Positions 30,371 through 39,723 of a stretch of 64,000 nt of DNA are shown in pieces. The stretch spans positions 248,001 through 312,000 of the forward strand of contig NZ_QKZL01000003.1 in NCBI RefSeq assembly GCF_003253995.1. Reading direction: 5' to 3'. Every line of letters begins with the position of its first letter. Within the stretch, counting starts at the first letter, position 1. This stretch comes from Palleronia aestuarii (GTDB taxonomy: Bacteria; Pseudomonadota; Alphaproteobacteria; Rhodobacterales; Rhodobacteraceae). A program made the position numbers and the translations under genes. The notes beneath the pieces were generated by a model. It was not told where the DNA came from, searched no databases, and was given only the letters and a program-made list of their open reading frames with translations.

Positions 30371-31665
30371 TGGCATTGCCGAAGGCCAAGGAGGACGCGA
30401 CGGCGACCCGCCTCGCGGGATTGAGCCTACCTGCCGATGCAGGATGGAGCCGGGCCGCGCGGGAAGACGCCCTCGCACGTCTCCAGGCCCAGGGCGTGCC
30501 GCAGCGGCGGGACGAGTACTGGCGCTTCACCAATCCGTCGGCGTTCACGGCTCCGGAGGTCGCCGAGGCGCCGTCACGCGATCTTCCCGACGAGATCCCT
30601 CTCGGCGCGGAAGCCGATCGTCTGACGGTCGTCTTTACCGACGGCGTGTTCGATCCCGATGCATCCGACGCGCTCGAGGGTGAGGGGATGGAGATCGCGC
30701 GCCTCGCCGGGGCGCCGGACATCCACTGGGCGCGCGACCTCTACGGCACGCTCGAAGCGCGTGGCCAGGATCCGGTCGACCGGCCGCTCGCGGCGCTCAA
30801 CACCGCCTTCGCGACCGATGGCGTCCTGATCCGTGTGAGCGGCAAGGTCACGCGACCCGTCTCCATCGTGTACCGTCATCGCGATGCACGGTCCGACGTG
30901 CTGTTGCATCACGTGATCCGTATCGATGCGGATGCCGCACTGACCCTCGTGGAGGCCGGTCCGGCAGGGGCACGTTCGAACATCGTGATCGAGGCCGATA
31001 TCGCCCAGGGCGGTGCCTTTCACCATGTTCGGGATCAGGGGCGGGAGCACGATCGCTCCGCGACGACGGCGGGCTTCGCCCGACTCGGAGAGGCGGCGGT
31101 CTACAAGTCCTTCACGCTGAGCGCGAACGGCGCGCTGACCCGGAACGAGCACGTGATCGAATGTCTGGGCAACGGCGGCATCGCGCATGTCGCCGGAGCG
31201 GCGATCGGCGATGCGGCGGCCCATCCGTTCCACCACGACGACACCGTCTTCATCACCCACGACGCGCTCGATTGCGAAAGCCGGCAGGTCTTCAAGAAGG
31301 TCCTGAAGAACGGCGCGGTGGGCGTTTTTCAGGGCAAGATCCTCGTCCGTGAGGGGGCCCAGAAGACCGACGGCTACCAAATCAGCCAGTCGCTCCTCCT
31401 CGATGAGGACAGCCAGTTCCTCGCGAAGCCCGAGCTCGAGATCTACGCCGACGACGTCGCCTGCTCCCATGGCTCGACCACGGGCGCGATCGACGAGGAA
31501 GCGCTCTTCTATCTCCGTTCGCGCGGTGTGCCGGAGGGACCGGCGACCGATCTCTTGGTTCTGGCCTTCCTCGCCGAGGCGCTCGACGAGATCGACGATC
31601 CCGATATTGCGGGTGTGCTTCGCGACCAGCTCTCGGGTTGGCTCTCGCGTCACGCAACGCGTTGA
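30370..31665 (+). CDS. sufD: Fe-S assembly protein SufD
   Basis: A 431-residue partner of SufB in the SufBCD scaffold. The N-terminal helical part includes GVPQRRDEYWRFTNPS, a family mark. The beta-helix core includes FHHDDTVFITHDALDCESRQVFKKVL. The C-terminal HGSTTGAIDEEALFYLRSRG mirrors SufB and contains the conserved SufD histidine used at the SufB-SufD interface. It starts by overlap with sufC, and a small Yip1-like gene begins 2 bp after its stop. Confidence 0.96.
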
Positions 31666-31667
31666 GC

Positions 31668-32156
31668 ATGGCGCTCACCGCCGATATCGCCGCCAGCTAT
31701 CGTCGGCCGGGTCAGGTCCTGCGCCGCAGGCTCGACACGTCCGACGGCCGCGGCGAGGGGCGGGCGCTCATCACGCTGATGCTCGCCTGCGCGCTCATCT
31801 TCGTGGCGCAATGGCCGCGCCTGTCGCGGGAAAGCTATTTGACGGGGCGAGAGCTCGACATGCTGATCGGCGCGGCGCTTCTCGGCTGGCTCTTCATCGC
31901 GCCGCTCGTTCTCTACGGGGTTGCCGGGCTCAGCCATCTTGTCGCGCGTCTCTTCGGCGGGCGGGCTAACTTCCTGCAGGCGCGCATGGCGCTTTTCTGG
32001 GGGCTACTCGCGGCTTCTCCGCTCTGGCTTCTCTGGGGGCTCGTCGCGGGTTTCGTCGGCCCCGGTCCGGCGCAGGATTTGACCGGGCTCGTCGCTTTGC
32101 TGGCGTTTTTCGGTCTGTGGCTCGCGGGCCTCTGGAGTGTGGAGACGACACGATGA
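31668..32156 (+). CDS. Yip1-like membrane protein (first of two)
   Basis: A 162-residue protein with a cytosolic N-terminus and about four membrane helices (ALITLMLACALIFVAQWP, IGAALLGWLFIAPLVLYG, and two later). It resembles the bacterial Yip1-domain proteins found beside suf and transport genes. Function is unknown. It starts 2 bp after sufD and ends in an ATGA overlap with a second protein of the same kind, so the pair are probably made together and may associate. Confidence 0.65.
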   Translation: MALTADIAASYRRPGQVLRRRLDTSDGRGEGRALITLMLACALIFVAQWPRLSRESYLTGRELDMLIGAALLGWLFIAPLVLYGVAGLSHLVARLFGGRANFLQARMALFWGLLAASPLWLLWGLVAGFVGPGPAQDLTGLVALLAFFGLWLAGLWSVETTR

Positions 32157-32746
32157 ACCTCCTGTCGTTCTCTACGTTGCTGCCCCTTGCGGGCGAGACC
32201 CTGCGCGCGCCCCGGCGCACCTTTGCCCGCCTCATGGAACTGCCGGTCGGACGCGAGGCGTTGTGGCAAGCGCTTCTTCTTGTCGTCGTACTGTCGATCC
32301 TTCTCGCCGAAGCGACCAATCTCCTCCTTTTCGCCGCCGAGACCGATGGTCCCGCGGGACCGGGATTCGCAGCACCTTTCATCTTCGGTGCGATTCAGTT
32401 CGTGGTCCTACTTTCCACCGTCTTTCTGATCGACGGGGTCGGACGGAAATTCGGTGGTACCGGTGATCTGCGCGGCGCCCTTCTGGCCGTGACCTGGCTG
32501 CAATTCATCATGGTTTGCCTTCAGGTCGTCCAGAGCGTGGTCATCCTGCTCGTCCCCTCGCTGGGTGCGCTCGTCGTTACCGCCGGCCTCGTCCTCTTTC
32601 TGGTGCTGCTCACCTGTTTTGTGGCGGAACTGCACGGCTTTTCCTCCCTCGGGCGGGTCTTCGGCATGATCCTCTTCGTCCTAGTCGGTGTCGGCCTCGC
32701 CCTTTCGCTCATCGCGACGCTCGCGGGCGTCACCGTCTCCAGGTAA
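32153..32746 (+). CDS. Yip1-like membrane protein (second of two)
   Basis: A 197-residue polytopic protein with an N-terminal amphipathic stretch (TLRAPRRTFARLMELPVG) and about five membrane helices. The signature-like RAPRRTFARL near the start is common to Yip1-family bacterial proteins. It overlaps the preceding Yip1-like gene by 4 bp and ends 13 bp before sufS. Why two such proteins sit between sufD and sufS is not known. Membrane anchoring of the Suf machinery is one untested idea. Confidence 0.7.
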   Translation: MNLLSFSTLLPLAGETLRAPRRTFARLMELPVGREALWQALLLVVVLSILLAEATNLLLFAAETDGPAGPGFAAPFIFGAIQFVVLLSTVFLIDGVGRKFGGTGDLRGALLAVTWLQFIMVCLQVVQSVVILLVPSLGALVVTAGLVLFLVLLTCFVAELHGFSSLGRVFGMILFVLVGVGLALSLIATLAGVTVSR

Positions 32747-32759
32747 AAGGACCGTCAGC

Positions 32760-33980
32760 ATGTACGACGTGACCGACGTGCGCGCCGATTTCCCGATCCT
32801 TGCGCGCGAGATCAACGGCAAGCCTCTCGTCTATCTCGACAACGGCGCCTCCGCGCAGAAGCCCCTGAGCGTGATCGAGACGATGAACCGGGCCTATGCC
32901 GAGGATTACGCGAACGTCCATCGCGGCCTGCACACGCTTTCGACCATCTCTACCGAGAATTACGAGGCCGTGCGCGGCAAGATCGCGCGTTTCCTCGGTG
33001 CGGCGGACGAGAGTTCGATTGTCATGAACACCGGCACGACCGAAGGCATCAACACGATCGCCTACGGTTGGGCCGCACCGCGATTCGAGCCGGGAGACGA
33101 GATCGTCCTTTCGGTGATGGAGCATCACGCGAACATCGTGCCGTGGCATTTCCTGCGCGAACGGCAAGGCGTGGTGCTAAAATGGGTGGATGTGGACGCG
33201 ACCGGCGCGCTCGACCCGCAGGCGGTGATCGACGCGATCGGCCCGCGCACGAAGCTCGTCGCCATCACCCACATGTCGAACGTGCTCGGAACCGTGGTCG
33301 ACGTGACCGCGATCACGTCCGCCGCCCATGAAAGGGGGGTGGCCGTCCTCGTCGACGGGAGCCAGGCGGCGGTCCACCTGCCGGTCGACGTGGCTGCCAT
33401 CGGATGCGACTTCTACGTCATTACCGGACACAAGCTCTACGGTCCGTCGGGTTCCGGCGCGCTCTACATCCATCCCGACCGTCATGCCGAGATGCGGCCC
33501 TTCATGGGTGGCGGCGACATGATCCGCGAGGTTCACCGCGATACGATCGAATATGCGTCAATGCCGATGATGCTGGAGGCCGGAACACCCGGCATCGTGC
33601 AGCAGATCGGTCTCGGCGCCGCCCTCGACTACATGTCAGATCTCGGGATGGAGGCGATCTCGGCCCACGAGGCGGGTCTGCGCGATTATGCGCAGGACCG
33701 GCTCGGCGGGCTCAACTGGCTGGATGTTCAAGGCAACGCGCCGGGCAAGGGGGCGATCTTCTCCTTCACCCTGGATGGTGCCGCGCATCCGCACGACATC
33801 TCCACCGTGCTCGACAAGCGCGGCATCGCGGTCAGGGCCGGGCATCATTGCGCGGGCCCGCTCATGGACCATCTGGGGGTAACCGCGACCTGCCGGGCGT
33901 CCTTCGGGCTCTACAACACGAAAGGCGAGGTCGACGCGCTCGCCGATGCGCTCGAGCTTTGCCACGACCTCTTCGCGTGA
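32760..33980 (+). CDS. sufS: Class II cysteine desulfurase SufS
   Basis: A 406-residue PLP enzyme that liberates sulfur from cysteine for the SufBCD scaffold. It starts DVRADFPILAREINGKPLVYLDN. The PLP-bearing lysine is in VITGHKLYGPSGSGALYIH, and the group II motif RAGHHCAGP has the persulfide Cys364, the same number as in E. coli SufS. SufS normally needs SufE or SufU; neither is in the window. A tRNA-Arg gene follows 52 bp later, and I see no clear terminator. Confidence 0.96.
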   Translation: MYDVTDVRADFPILAREINGKPLVYLDNGASAQKPLSVIETMNRAYAEDYANVHRGLHTLSTISTENYEAVRGKIARFLGAADESSIVMNTGTTEGINTIAYGWAAPRFEPGDEIVLSVMEHHANIVPWHFLRERQGVVLKWVDVDATGALDPQAVIDAIGPRTKLVAITHMSNVLGTVVDVTAITSAAHERGVAVLVDGSQAAVHLPVDVAAIGCDFYVITGHKLYGPSGSGALYIHPDRHAEMRPFMGGGDMIREVHRDTIEYASMPMMLEAGTPGIVQQIGLGAALDYMSDLGMEAISAHEAGLRDYAQDRLGGLNWLDVQGNAPGKGAIFSFTLDGAAHPHDISTVLDKRGIAVRAGHHCAGPLMDHLGVTATCRASFGLYNTKGEVDALADALELCHDLFA

Positions 33981-34032
33981 CGCCGGTTTGGCGTTGCGGC
34001 TTCCCGGACGGGCTTGTATGCACGTGCCGAGT

Positions 34033-34109
34033 GGACCCATAGCTCAGCTGGATAGAGCGCTGCCCTCCGAAGGCAGAGGCCAGAGGTTCGAATCCTCTTG
34101 GGTCCGCCA
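34033..34109 (+). tRNA. tRNA-Arg (anticodon CCG)
   Basis: A 77-nt cloverleaf with encoded CCA. Acceptor stem GGACCCA pairs with TGGGTCC, discriminator G. The anticodon stem CTGCC/GGCAG closes the loop CTCCGAA with anticodon CCG, reading CGG. The T arm AGAGG-TTCGAAT-CCTCT is perfect. It lies between sufS and the ABC permease genes. Confidence 0.97.
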
Positions 34110-34174
34110 AATCCCGCGTCCTGCCGCGGAACGGAACCGGCCGGACACCGGCCCCTGAAGACGGACGGAGGGGC

Positions 34175-35047
34175 ATGGCGACAGGCGCATCGCGGGCCGA
34201 TCGGACCAGGGGACGCCTTCTGGTCGCACCGCCGTTTCTCTTCGCCCTTCTCCTCCTCGCGGTCCCGCTCACCGTCATCGTGCTTTTCAGCTTCTGGTCG
34301 CAGGATTTCCTGACCCTCGACCGGACGTTCACGCTCGCCAATTATCGCGAGGCGTTGACCGATCCGCTCTACCGACAGCTCCTGTTCCGTTCGGTCTGGA
34401 TCGCGGCCACGGTCACGGCGGTGACCGTGATCCTGGCCTATCCGGTCGCCTATTTCCTGTCCTTCCATGTGCCGCCGGCCTCGAAGGGCCTCTGGCTCTT
34501 CCTCATCACCATCCCGTTCTGGACGAGCTATCTCATCCGCGTCTTCCTCTGGAAGGTGATCCTCGGGTTCAACGGCGTGCTGAATACCACGCTCGAGACG
34601 CTGGGCCTCATCGATGCGCCGCTGAGCTGGGTGCTCTACAACGCGACCTCGGTCGTCATCACGCTCGCCCACGCCTTCGCGCCGTTTGCGATCCTGCCGA
34701 TCTTCGTGGCGCTCGAGCGGATCGACCGTTCCCTGATCGAAGCGAGCCGGGACCTGGGCGAATCGAGGCTGACCACCTTCCTGCGCGTGACGTTGCCCCT
34801 TTCGATGGGCGGCATCGTCGCGGCGATCCTTATCGTCTTCATACCGACCGTCGGCGATTACATCACCCCGCGCCTCGTCGGCGGCCCGGACGGACTGATG
34901 ATCGCCAACATGATCCAAACGCAGTTCCTACGCCTCAACAACGCGCCGATGGGTGCGGCCCTTTCCGTTCTCGCGATGCTCAGCGTCGGTTTCGTCGCGG
35001 CGATCGTGGTGCTGGGACTGCGGCGCGTCGCGGGGCTTGGGCGGTAA
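34175..35047 (+). CDS. ABC importer permease, PotB-like
   Basis: A 290-residue inner-membrane permease of the spermidine/putrescine type. Six membrane helices are predicted. The EAA cytosolic loop, which contacts the ATPase, is EASRDLGESRLTTFLRVTLPLS. The segment GDYITPRLVGG is typical of PotB/PotH. A GGAGGGG site precedes the ATG. Three bp separate it from the PotC-like gene. Polyamine is the family default; other organic cations or amino acids cannot be excluded. Confidence 0.88.
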   Translation: MATGASRADRTRGRLLVAPPFLFALLLLAVPLTVIVLFSFWSQDFLTLDRTFTLANYREALTDPLYRQLLFRSVWIAATVTAVTVILAYPVAYFLSFHVPPASKGLWLFLITIPFWTSYLIRVFLWKVILGFNGVLNTTLETLGLIDAPLSWVLYNATSVVITLAHAFAPFAILPIFVALERIDRSLIEASRDLGESRLTTFLRVTLPLSMGGIVAAILIVFIPTVGDYITPRLVGGPDGLMIANMIQTQFLRLNNAPMGAALSVLAMLSVGFVAAIVVLGLRRVAGLGR

Positions 35048-35050
35048 GCC

Positions 35051-35848
35051 ATGCTCCGCGGTTATGTCCTGACCTATCTGGTCTTCCTCTATGCGCCGAT
35101 CGTGTTGCTGCCAATCTTTGCGTTCAACGACAGCACGGTCATCGCCTTTCCGCTCACGGGGTTCACGACCCGCTGGTTCGAGGCGCTTCCGGCCACGCCG
35201 GAGCTTGTCCGATCCGTTCGGACGAGCCTCTCCATTGCCGTTTCGGCCTCCATTCTCGCCACGCTTCTGGGGCTCTGTGCCGCGCGGGTGAATGCGCGCT
35301 ATGCCTTTCCCGGACGCGCGGCGGTGCTCGGCTTCGTCATGCTGCCATTGATCCTGCCGGAGATCCTCGTGGCTGTCTCGCTGCTCGTCGTCCTTCTCAC
35401 CCTGGGCGTGCAGCTCAACGCGCTGACGGTGGTGCTCGGCCATACGCTCATCTGCATGCCCTTCGCCATCGCGATCCTGAACGGCGCCTTCGGCAACCTC
35501 GATCCCGCGATCGAGGAGGCGGCGATCGATCTCGGCTGTTCCCGTTGGCAGGCCTTTCGCATGGTCACGCTGCCGCTCATCGCGCCGGGCATAATCTCCT
35601 CGCTGCTTATCGGCTTCACGATCAGCCTCGACGAGTTCATCATCGCCTTCTTCCTCACCGGCTCTGACCCGACGCTGCCCGTCTATCTTTGGGCGCAACT
35701 GCGCTTTCCCGCGCGGCTGCCGATCGTCATGGCGCTCGGCACGCTGCTCGTCGCGCTGTCGGTGATCCTGCTCTGCGGCGCCGAATGGGTCCGCCGCCGG
35801 GGAATGCGCCGATCCGGGCGCCGCGATGCCGGAGGATTCTTCGCATGA
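35051..35848 (+). CDS. ABC importer permease, PotC-like
   Basis: A 265-residue six-helix partner permease. It starts LTYLVFLYAPIVLLPIFAFNDS, typical of PotC/PotI. The EAA loop is EEAAIDLGCSRWQAFRMVTLPL and the late helix SLDEFIIAFFLTG is characteristic of polyamine permeases. It overlaps the ATPase gene by 4 bp (ATGA). Together with the preceding gene it forms the membrane channel. Confidence 0.88.
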   Translation: MLRGYVLTYLVFLYAPIVLLPIFAFNDSTVIAFPLTGFTTRWFEALPATPELVRSVRTSLSIAVSASILATLLGLCAARVNARYAFPGRAAVLGFVMLPLILPEILVAVSLLVVLLTLGVQLNALTVVLGHTLICMPFAIAILNGAFGNLDPAIEEAAIDLGCSRWQAFRMVTLPLIAPGIISSLLIGFTISLDEFIIAFFLTGSDPTLPVYLWAQLRFPARLPIVMALGTLLVALSVILLCGAEWVRRRGMRRSGRRDAGGFFA

Positions 35849-36915
35849 AGAGACCGATCGTGGAGCTTCGCGACATTCACAAGAATTTCGACGGCGAGCA
35901 GGCGCTCGACGATCTCAGTCTCGATATCGCGGAGGGAGAGTTCTTCTCCCTTCTCGGCCCGTCGGGCTGCGGCAAGACCACGCTTCTTCGAACCATCGCC
36001 GGATTCGAGCAGCCGGAGCGCGGGACGCTCACGCTTGACGGCAAGCCGATGGAGGGGGTGCAGGCGAACCGTCGGCCGACGAACATGGTATTCCAGTCCT
36101 ACGCGATCTTTCCCCATCTCGACGTCGCGCGGAACGTGGGCTTCGGCCTGCGACGTTCCAGATTGTCGGCTTCGGAAAAGAGTAACGCCGTAGAGGAAGC
36201 TCTGCAGATGGTTGGGCTCGGCGGCTTCGGCAAGCGCGCGGCCCATGCGCTCTCCGGCGGTCAGCGACAGCGGGTGGCCCTTGCCCGTGCGCTGATCCTG
36301 AAGCCGCGGGTCCTGCTTCTCGACGAGCCGATGTCGGCGCTCGACCGCAAGCTCCGCGAGACGATGCAGGACGAGCTGCGACGGCTGCAAAGGCAGGTCG
36401 GCATCACTTTCATCCTCGTGACGCACGATCAGGAAGAAGCGCTGATCATGTCGGACCGGATTGCCGTGATGTTCGACGGGCGCATCGCGCAAGTAGCCGC
36501 GCCGGGCGAGCTCTATCTCCGTCCCGCAAGCCGCCGCGTGGCGCAGTTCATCGGCATGATGAGCTTTCTTCCCGCACGGCTCCGCGGTCGCGAGATCGAG
36601 GTCGACGGATTCGGGCGGACGGATGTCTCCGAGCGACAGGCCCCCGGCGGGCTGAAGGACGGTCCCGCGGAGGTCGGCATCCGGCCGGAAATGATGTCGC
36701 TCCTGTCGGAGCCGCCGAGCCAGGGGCAGCGCGCGGCATCCGGCCGCGTGAGCGAAGTGACCTATTACGGCGACATGAGCTACTACGCGGTGATGCTCGA
36801 TGGGACCGACCGGACGGTCACCGTCTCGATGAAGAATCTTCCCGGCGGCGTCACGGCCGAGCGCGGCGAGGCGGTGACGGTAAGCTGGGATCCGGGATCG
36901 TTGATGATCTTCTGA
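35845..36915 (+). CDS. ABC importer ATPase, PotA-like
   Basis: A 356-residue ATP-binding subunit. Walker A is GPSGCGKTTLLRTIAG, Q-loop VFQSYAIFPHL, signature ALSGGQRQRVALARAL, Walker B VLLLDEPMSALD and H-loop VTHDQEEA. The C-terminal TOBE domain (about residues 265-350) includes VGIRPEMMSLL and EVTYYGDMSYYAV. It powers the two preceding permeases. No periplasmic binding protein gene follows, so that subunit must be encoded elsewhere or upstream-independent. Confidence 0.9.
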   Translation: MKRPIVELRDIHKNFDGEQALDDLSLDIAEGEFFSLLGPSGCGKTTLLRTIAGFEQPERGTLTLDGKPMEGVQANRRPTNMVFQSYAIFPHLDVARNVGFGLRRSRLSASEKSNAVEEALQMVGLGGFGKRAAHALSGGQRQRVALARALILKPRVLLLDEPMSALDRKLRETMQDELRRLQRQVGITFILVTHDQEEALIMSDRIAVMFDGRIAQVAAPGELYLRPASRRVAQFIGMMSFLPARLRGREIEVDGFGRTDVSERQAPGGLKDGPAEVGIRPEMMSLLSEPPSQGQRAASGRVSEVTYYGDMSYYAVMLDGTDRTVTVSMKNLPGGVTAERGEAVTVSWDPGSLMIF

Positions 36916-36986
36916 CAGAGTGTCGCGGGAACCCGCATCCCGGGCCGCTGTTACCTAAATATGCCGCAACGAGTGGAGCTTGTCGT

Positions 36987-37118
36987 ATGGAACTCACCGT
37001 GATCGTCGCCGTCGCCCTAGCCGGTCTCGTCCTCTCCGCGGCTCGTCTTGGTTCAACGCCAGTCCCGAAGCCCGTGCGTCACGCGTCGGGCGAAAGAAGC
37101 CCCAATCCGCGTAGGTAA
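36987..37118 (+). CDS. Possible 43-residue small membrane protein
   Basis: A short ORF after the ABC operon, beginning MELTVIVAVALAGLVLSAARLG: one hydrophobic helix followed by a basic, proline-containing tail ending PNPRR. A GGAG site lies 9 nt before the ATG. Its last 40 bp overlap the 3' end of the TetR gene on the other strand. No homology is recognised. Size, site and helix make it plausible, but it could be chance. Confidence 0.3.
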   Translation: MELTVIVAVALAGLVLSAARLGSTPVPKPVRHASGERSPNPRR

Positions 37119-37696
37119 ATCCCTATCCCCGTCTCGAGCAGGTCCTCGGGCGGGAAAGGCACATTGGTTCCCGGCGAATTACGCGCGAAGAGCTCGACGA
37201 CCCCGTGAGACAGCGCCCAGACATGGGCGCTGAACATCGCGGCGGGGGGGCGCTTTTCTTCCGGGATGTGTCTTGAAAGGGCTGTCGCCGCTTCCTCTAG
37301 AACGCCGCGCGCGCGCGTTGCGACAGCATTGAGGGCCGGGTCGCGGGTGACGACGATTCCCGATTCGAACATCGCGATGTAATGGCCGGGATGTCGGCGT
37401 GCGAAACCGAGATACGCGCGCCCCGTTGCCTCGAAGGCGGCGAGGGCGGAGGGCTGTCCGCCGGCAAAGGCGCGCTCCATATCGTCTGCGAAGATCGCGT
37501 AGCCCTGCCGGGCGACTTCCGCGATCAGCGCTTCGCGACCGTCGAAATGCCGATAGACCGCGGCGGGAGTCACGCCCGCAAGCTTCGCGGCTTCGCTCAG
37601 GGTGAAGCCGGACGGTCCCTTCTGTTCGATGAGTTCGAGTGCCGAAGCGACGAGGGCCTGCGCGAGATTGCCGTGGTGATAACCGCGCTTCGGCAT
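37079..37696 (-). CDS. TetR/AcrR-family transcriptional regulator
   Basis: A 205-residue repressor. The N-terminal helix-turn-helix domain runs about residues 8-55, with GPSGFTLSEAAKLAGVTPAA and VYRHFDGREALI at the recognition helix. The C-terminal domain (GRAYLGFARRHPGHYIAMFES) is of the WHG type. GGAAGG lies about 7 nt before the chosen ATG. It is followed upstream on the same strand by the hydrolase gene (52 bp), so it may share a transcript with metA and control unknown targets. Ligand unknown. Confidence 0.88.
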   Translation of the reverse strand: MPKRGYHHGNLAQALVASALELIEQKGPSGFTLSEAAKLAGVTPAAVYRHFDGREALIAEVARQGYAIFADDMERAFAGGQPSALAAFEATGRAYLGFARRHPGHYIAMFESGIVVTRDPALNAVATRARGVLEEAATALSRHIPEEKRPPAAMFSAHVWALSHGVVELFARNSPGTNVPFPPEDLLETGIGIYLRGLGLLSPDA

Positions 37697-37748
37697 GATC
37701 TGGCCTTCCGGTCGCATGTGAAGGGCGGAGCCTAGTCCTCGGAAGGCC

Positions 37749-38729
37749 CTAGCGCAATCCGGCCCGCTCGGCCGCGCGGTCGATGGCCGCGACGATCGCA
37801 TCCGGATCGGAATGATGCGGCATGTGCCCGAGCCCTTCGAGAAGCACGAGATTGGCCCCCGGCACGGCCGAGGCGGTCGGTTCGGAATGAAGCTCAGCCG
37901 AAACGACCCCATCGGCCGTTCCGTGCAGCATCTCGACGGGCACGTCGATCTCCGGATATTGGGCCGTCATCGTGGTGAGGGCGGGCTTCAGGCCGGAGAC
38001 TTGCTGGGCATTCTCGCGGAACGACTTTCGCCTGAGGATCAGGCCCACATCGAAATGCTCCAGATAACCTTCCGGAGGCTCCTGCGGTGCGAAGACGTTC
38101 GAGACGACGGAACTCACGAAGTCGCGGCCGATGAACGCGGTCACGAGAGGGACGACGAGCGCGCCTCCCAGGGCGGAGGCCGACAATTCCTGCTGCCAAC
38201 CGAGCCCGCCCTCCCAAGGTTGCGTCGCGCCCGAGATGACGACGATCGCGGCGGGATCATGGGCGATCGCCCAGGCCATCGCGACCGCGCCGCCATAGGA
38301 ATGACCCACGACGACGGGACGCGTCACGCCGAGCCGTTCGGCAGCCGTGGCGAGCAGGTTCGCCTGGTCCATCGGGGTCTCGCTGCGCGTGTTCGCGGGG
38401 CCGGCGGCGCGCGGCGCGATCTCCGTGTAGCCGAGGCCGGGCCGGTCGAAGAGGGTGACGCGGTAGCGCTCGCGGACCTTGTCGAGAAACGAGAAGGTCC
38501 AGTCGCGCATGCTGCCGCTCGCCCCGTGCAGCAGGACGAGGTCCGGCCCTTCGCCCACTTGAAGGTAATGGACCTGTCGTCCGTCCACCTCGAGAAACCG
38601 GCCTTCCGGGGGAGAGCGATCTTCCGCGGCATTCTCGCGACGGCCGGCGACCCCGTCGACGAGCAATACGCCCCCTGCGACAGCGATGGCCGCGAGGGCG
38701 AGGTTAGCGGCCAATCTCTTCGGGGTCAT
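37749..38729 (-). CDS. Membrane-anchored alpha/beta hydrolase
   Basis: A 326-residue hydrolase. One N-terminal membrane helix ([19 protein letters not shown]) anchors it, probably with the enzyme facing the periplasm. The fold shows the oxyanion motif [12 protein letters not shown], then DRPGLGYTE, the nucleophile elbow [12 protein letters not shown] (Ser) and the late catalytic histidine in [13 protein letters not shown]. Substrate unknown; such proteins are esterase or haloalkane-dehalogenase-like. The start [10 protein letters not shown] overlaps the 3' end of metA by 26 bp. An upstream in-frame ATG (38768) would add 13 residues. Confidence 0.8.
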   Translation of the reverse strand: MTPKRLAANLALAAIAVAGGVLLVDGVAGRRENAAEDRSPPEGRFLEVDGRQVHYLQVGEGPDLVLLHGASGSMRDWTFSFLDKVRERYRVTLFDRPGLGYTEIAPRAAGPANTRSETPMDQANLLATAAERLGVTRPVVVGHSYGGAVAMAWAIAHDPAAIVVISGATQPWEGGLGWQQELSASALGGALVVPLVTAFIGRDFVSSVVSNVFAPQEPPEGYLEHFDVGLILRRKSFRENAQQVSGLKPALTTMTAQYPEIDVPVEMLHGTADGVVSAELHSEPTASAVPGANLVLLEGLGHMPHHSDPDAIVAAIDRAAERAGLR

Positions 38730-39621
38730 ACGGCGTCGATTGATAAATTTCGTTGATCCAGTTGCCATATAGAAGATGCGCGTGGCTCCGCCATCTGTTG
38801 AGCGGGCGGCTCGCGGGATCGTCATTCTGGAAGTAGCCCGTAGGGATCGTCACCGCCATTCCCGAGGCGACGTCGCGCTCGTATTCCTGCTTCAACGTGT
38901 CGTCGTCGTATTCGAAATGGTTGAAGATGTAGAGCGCGCGATGGCTTGGGTCCTCGACGAGGCAGGGCCCCGCGATACCGCTGCCTAGAAGCGTGGTAAG
39001 CCCGCTCGCGGCGTCGATGTCCGGCTGCCGCATCTCCGTCCAACGGCTGACGGGGACGACGCAATCGTCCGAGAAGCCCCGGAGATAGGCCGAAGACGGC
39101 TGCAGGTTCGTATGGCGATAGCAGCCGAAAAGCTTTGAAGGCAGGAGGTGCTTCGGCACGCCGTGGAAATGATTGACCATCGCCATCCCGCCCCAGCAGA
39201 CGCCGAAGGTGGAATGGACGTGGGTCTGCGTCCAGTCGAAGACCTCGCGGATCTCGTCCCAATACGTGACGTCGGCGAAATCCAGATGCTCGATCGGCGC
39301 GCCGGTGATGATGAGCCCGTCGAACCGCTCACCGCGGACCTCGGAGAAGGGGCGATAGAACGCCTCCATATGCTCCGCGGCGGTGTTGCGGGCCTTGTGC
39401 TCCGACATGCGGATGAGCGTCAGCTCGATCTGGAGCGGACCGGCGCCGATCAGGCGGGCGAACTGGTTCTCCGTCTGAATCTTCTTCGGCATGAGGTTTA
39501 GCAATCCGATCCTCAACGGACGGATATCCTGGCGCATGGCTTCCGCCTCGCCCATCACCTGCACGCCTTCCTCGCGCAGGACGCGGAAGGCCGGTAGGTC
39601 GGAGGGAAGCTTGATGGGCAT
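38704..39621 (-). CDS. metA: Homoserine O-acyltransferase MetA, acetyl-CoA type predicted
   Basis: A 305-residue MetA-fold enzyme that O-acylates L-homoserine as the first committed step to methionine. The catalytic Cys142 is in [12 protein letters not shown], with a conserved HxxxxD/E-type histidine and glutamate in the C-terminal half (FNHFEYD). Residue 111, in GAPIEHLDF, is glutamate. In the Bacillus cereus enzyme Glu111 favours acetyl-CoA, while Gly111 in E. coli favours succinyl-CoA, so acetyl-homoserine is predicted. I looked for and did not find a SAM-II riboswitch in the 102-bp leader. Confidence 0.94.
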   Translation of the reverse strand: MPIKLPSDLPAFRVLREEGVQVMGEAEAMRQDIRPLRIGLLNLMPKKIQTENQFARLIGAGPLQIELTLIRMSEHKARNTAAEHMEAFYRPFSEVRGERFDGLIITGAPIEHLDFADVTYWDEIREVFDWTQTHVHSTFGVCWGGMAMVNHFHGVPKHLLPSKLFGCYRHTNLQPSSAYLRGFSDDCVVPVSRWTEMRQPDIDAASGLTTLLGSGIAGPCLVEDPSHRALYIFNHFEYDDDTLKQEYERDVASGMAVTIPTGYFQNDDPASRPLNRWRSHAHLLYGNWINEIYQSTPYDPEEIGR

Positions 39622-39723
39622 GGCGGTGCCTTCGGTCGTGGAAAAGTGGGCCTACAATCCGCGGGGAGGGAGCTCAATAGCCGGGGCGGCCACGCGTCGC
39701 CGGTCGGGTTCCGGCCGAACGGT

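Noticed and set aside
39622-39723. SAM-II riboswitch before metA
   Set aside because: The short leader lacks the GCTAAA and pseudoknot features of the SAM-II/metA motif.
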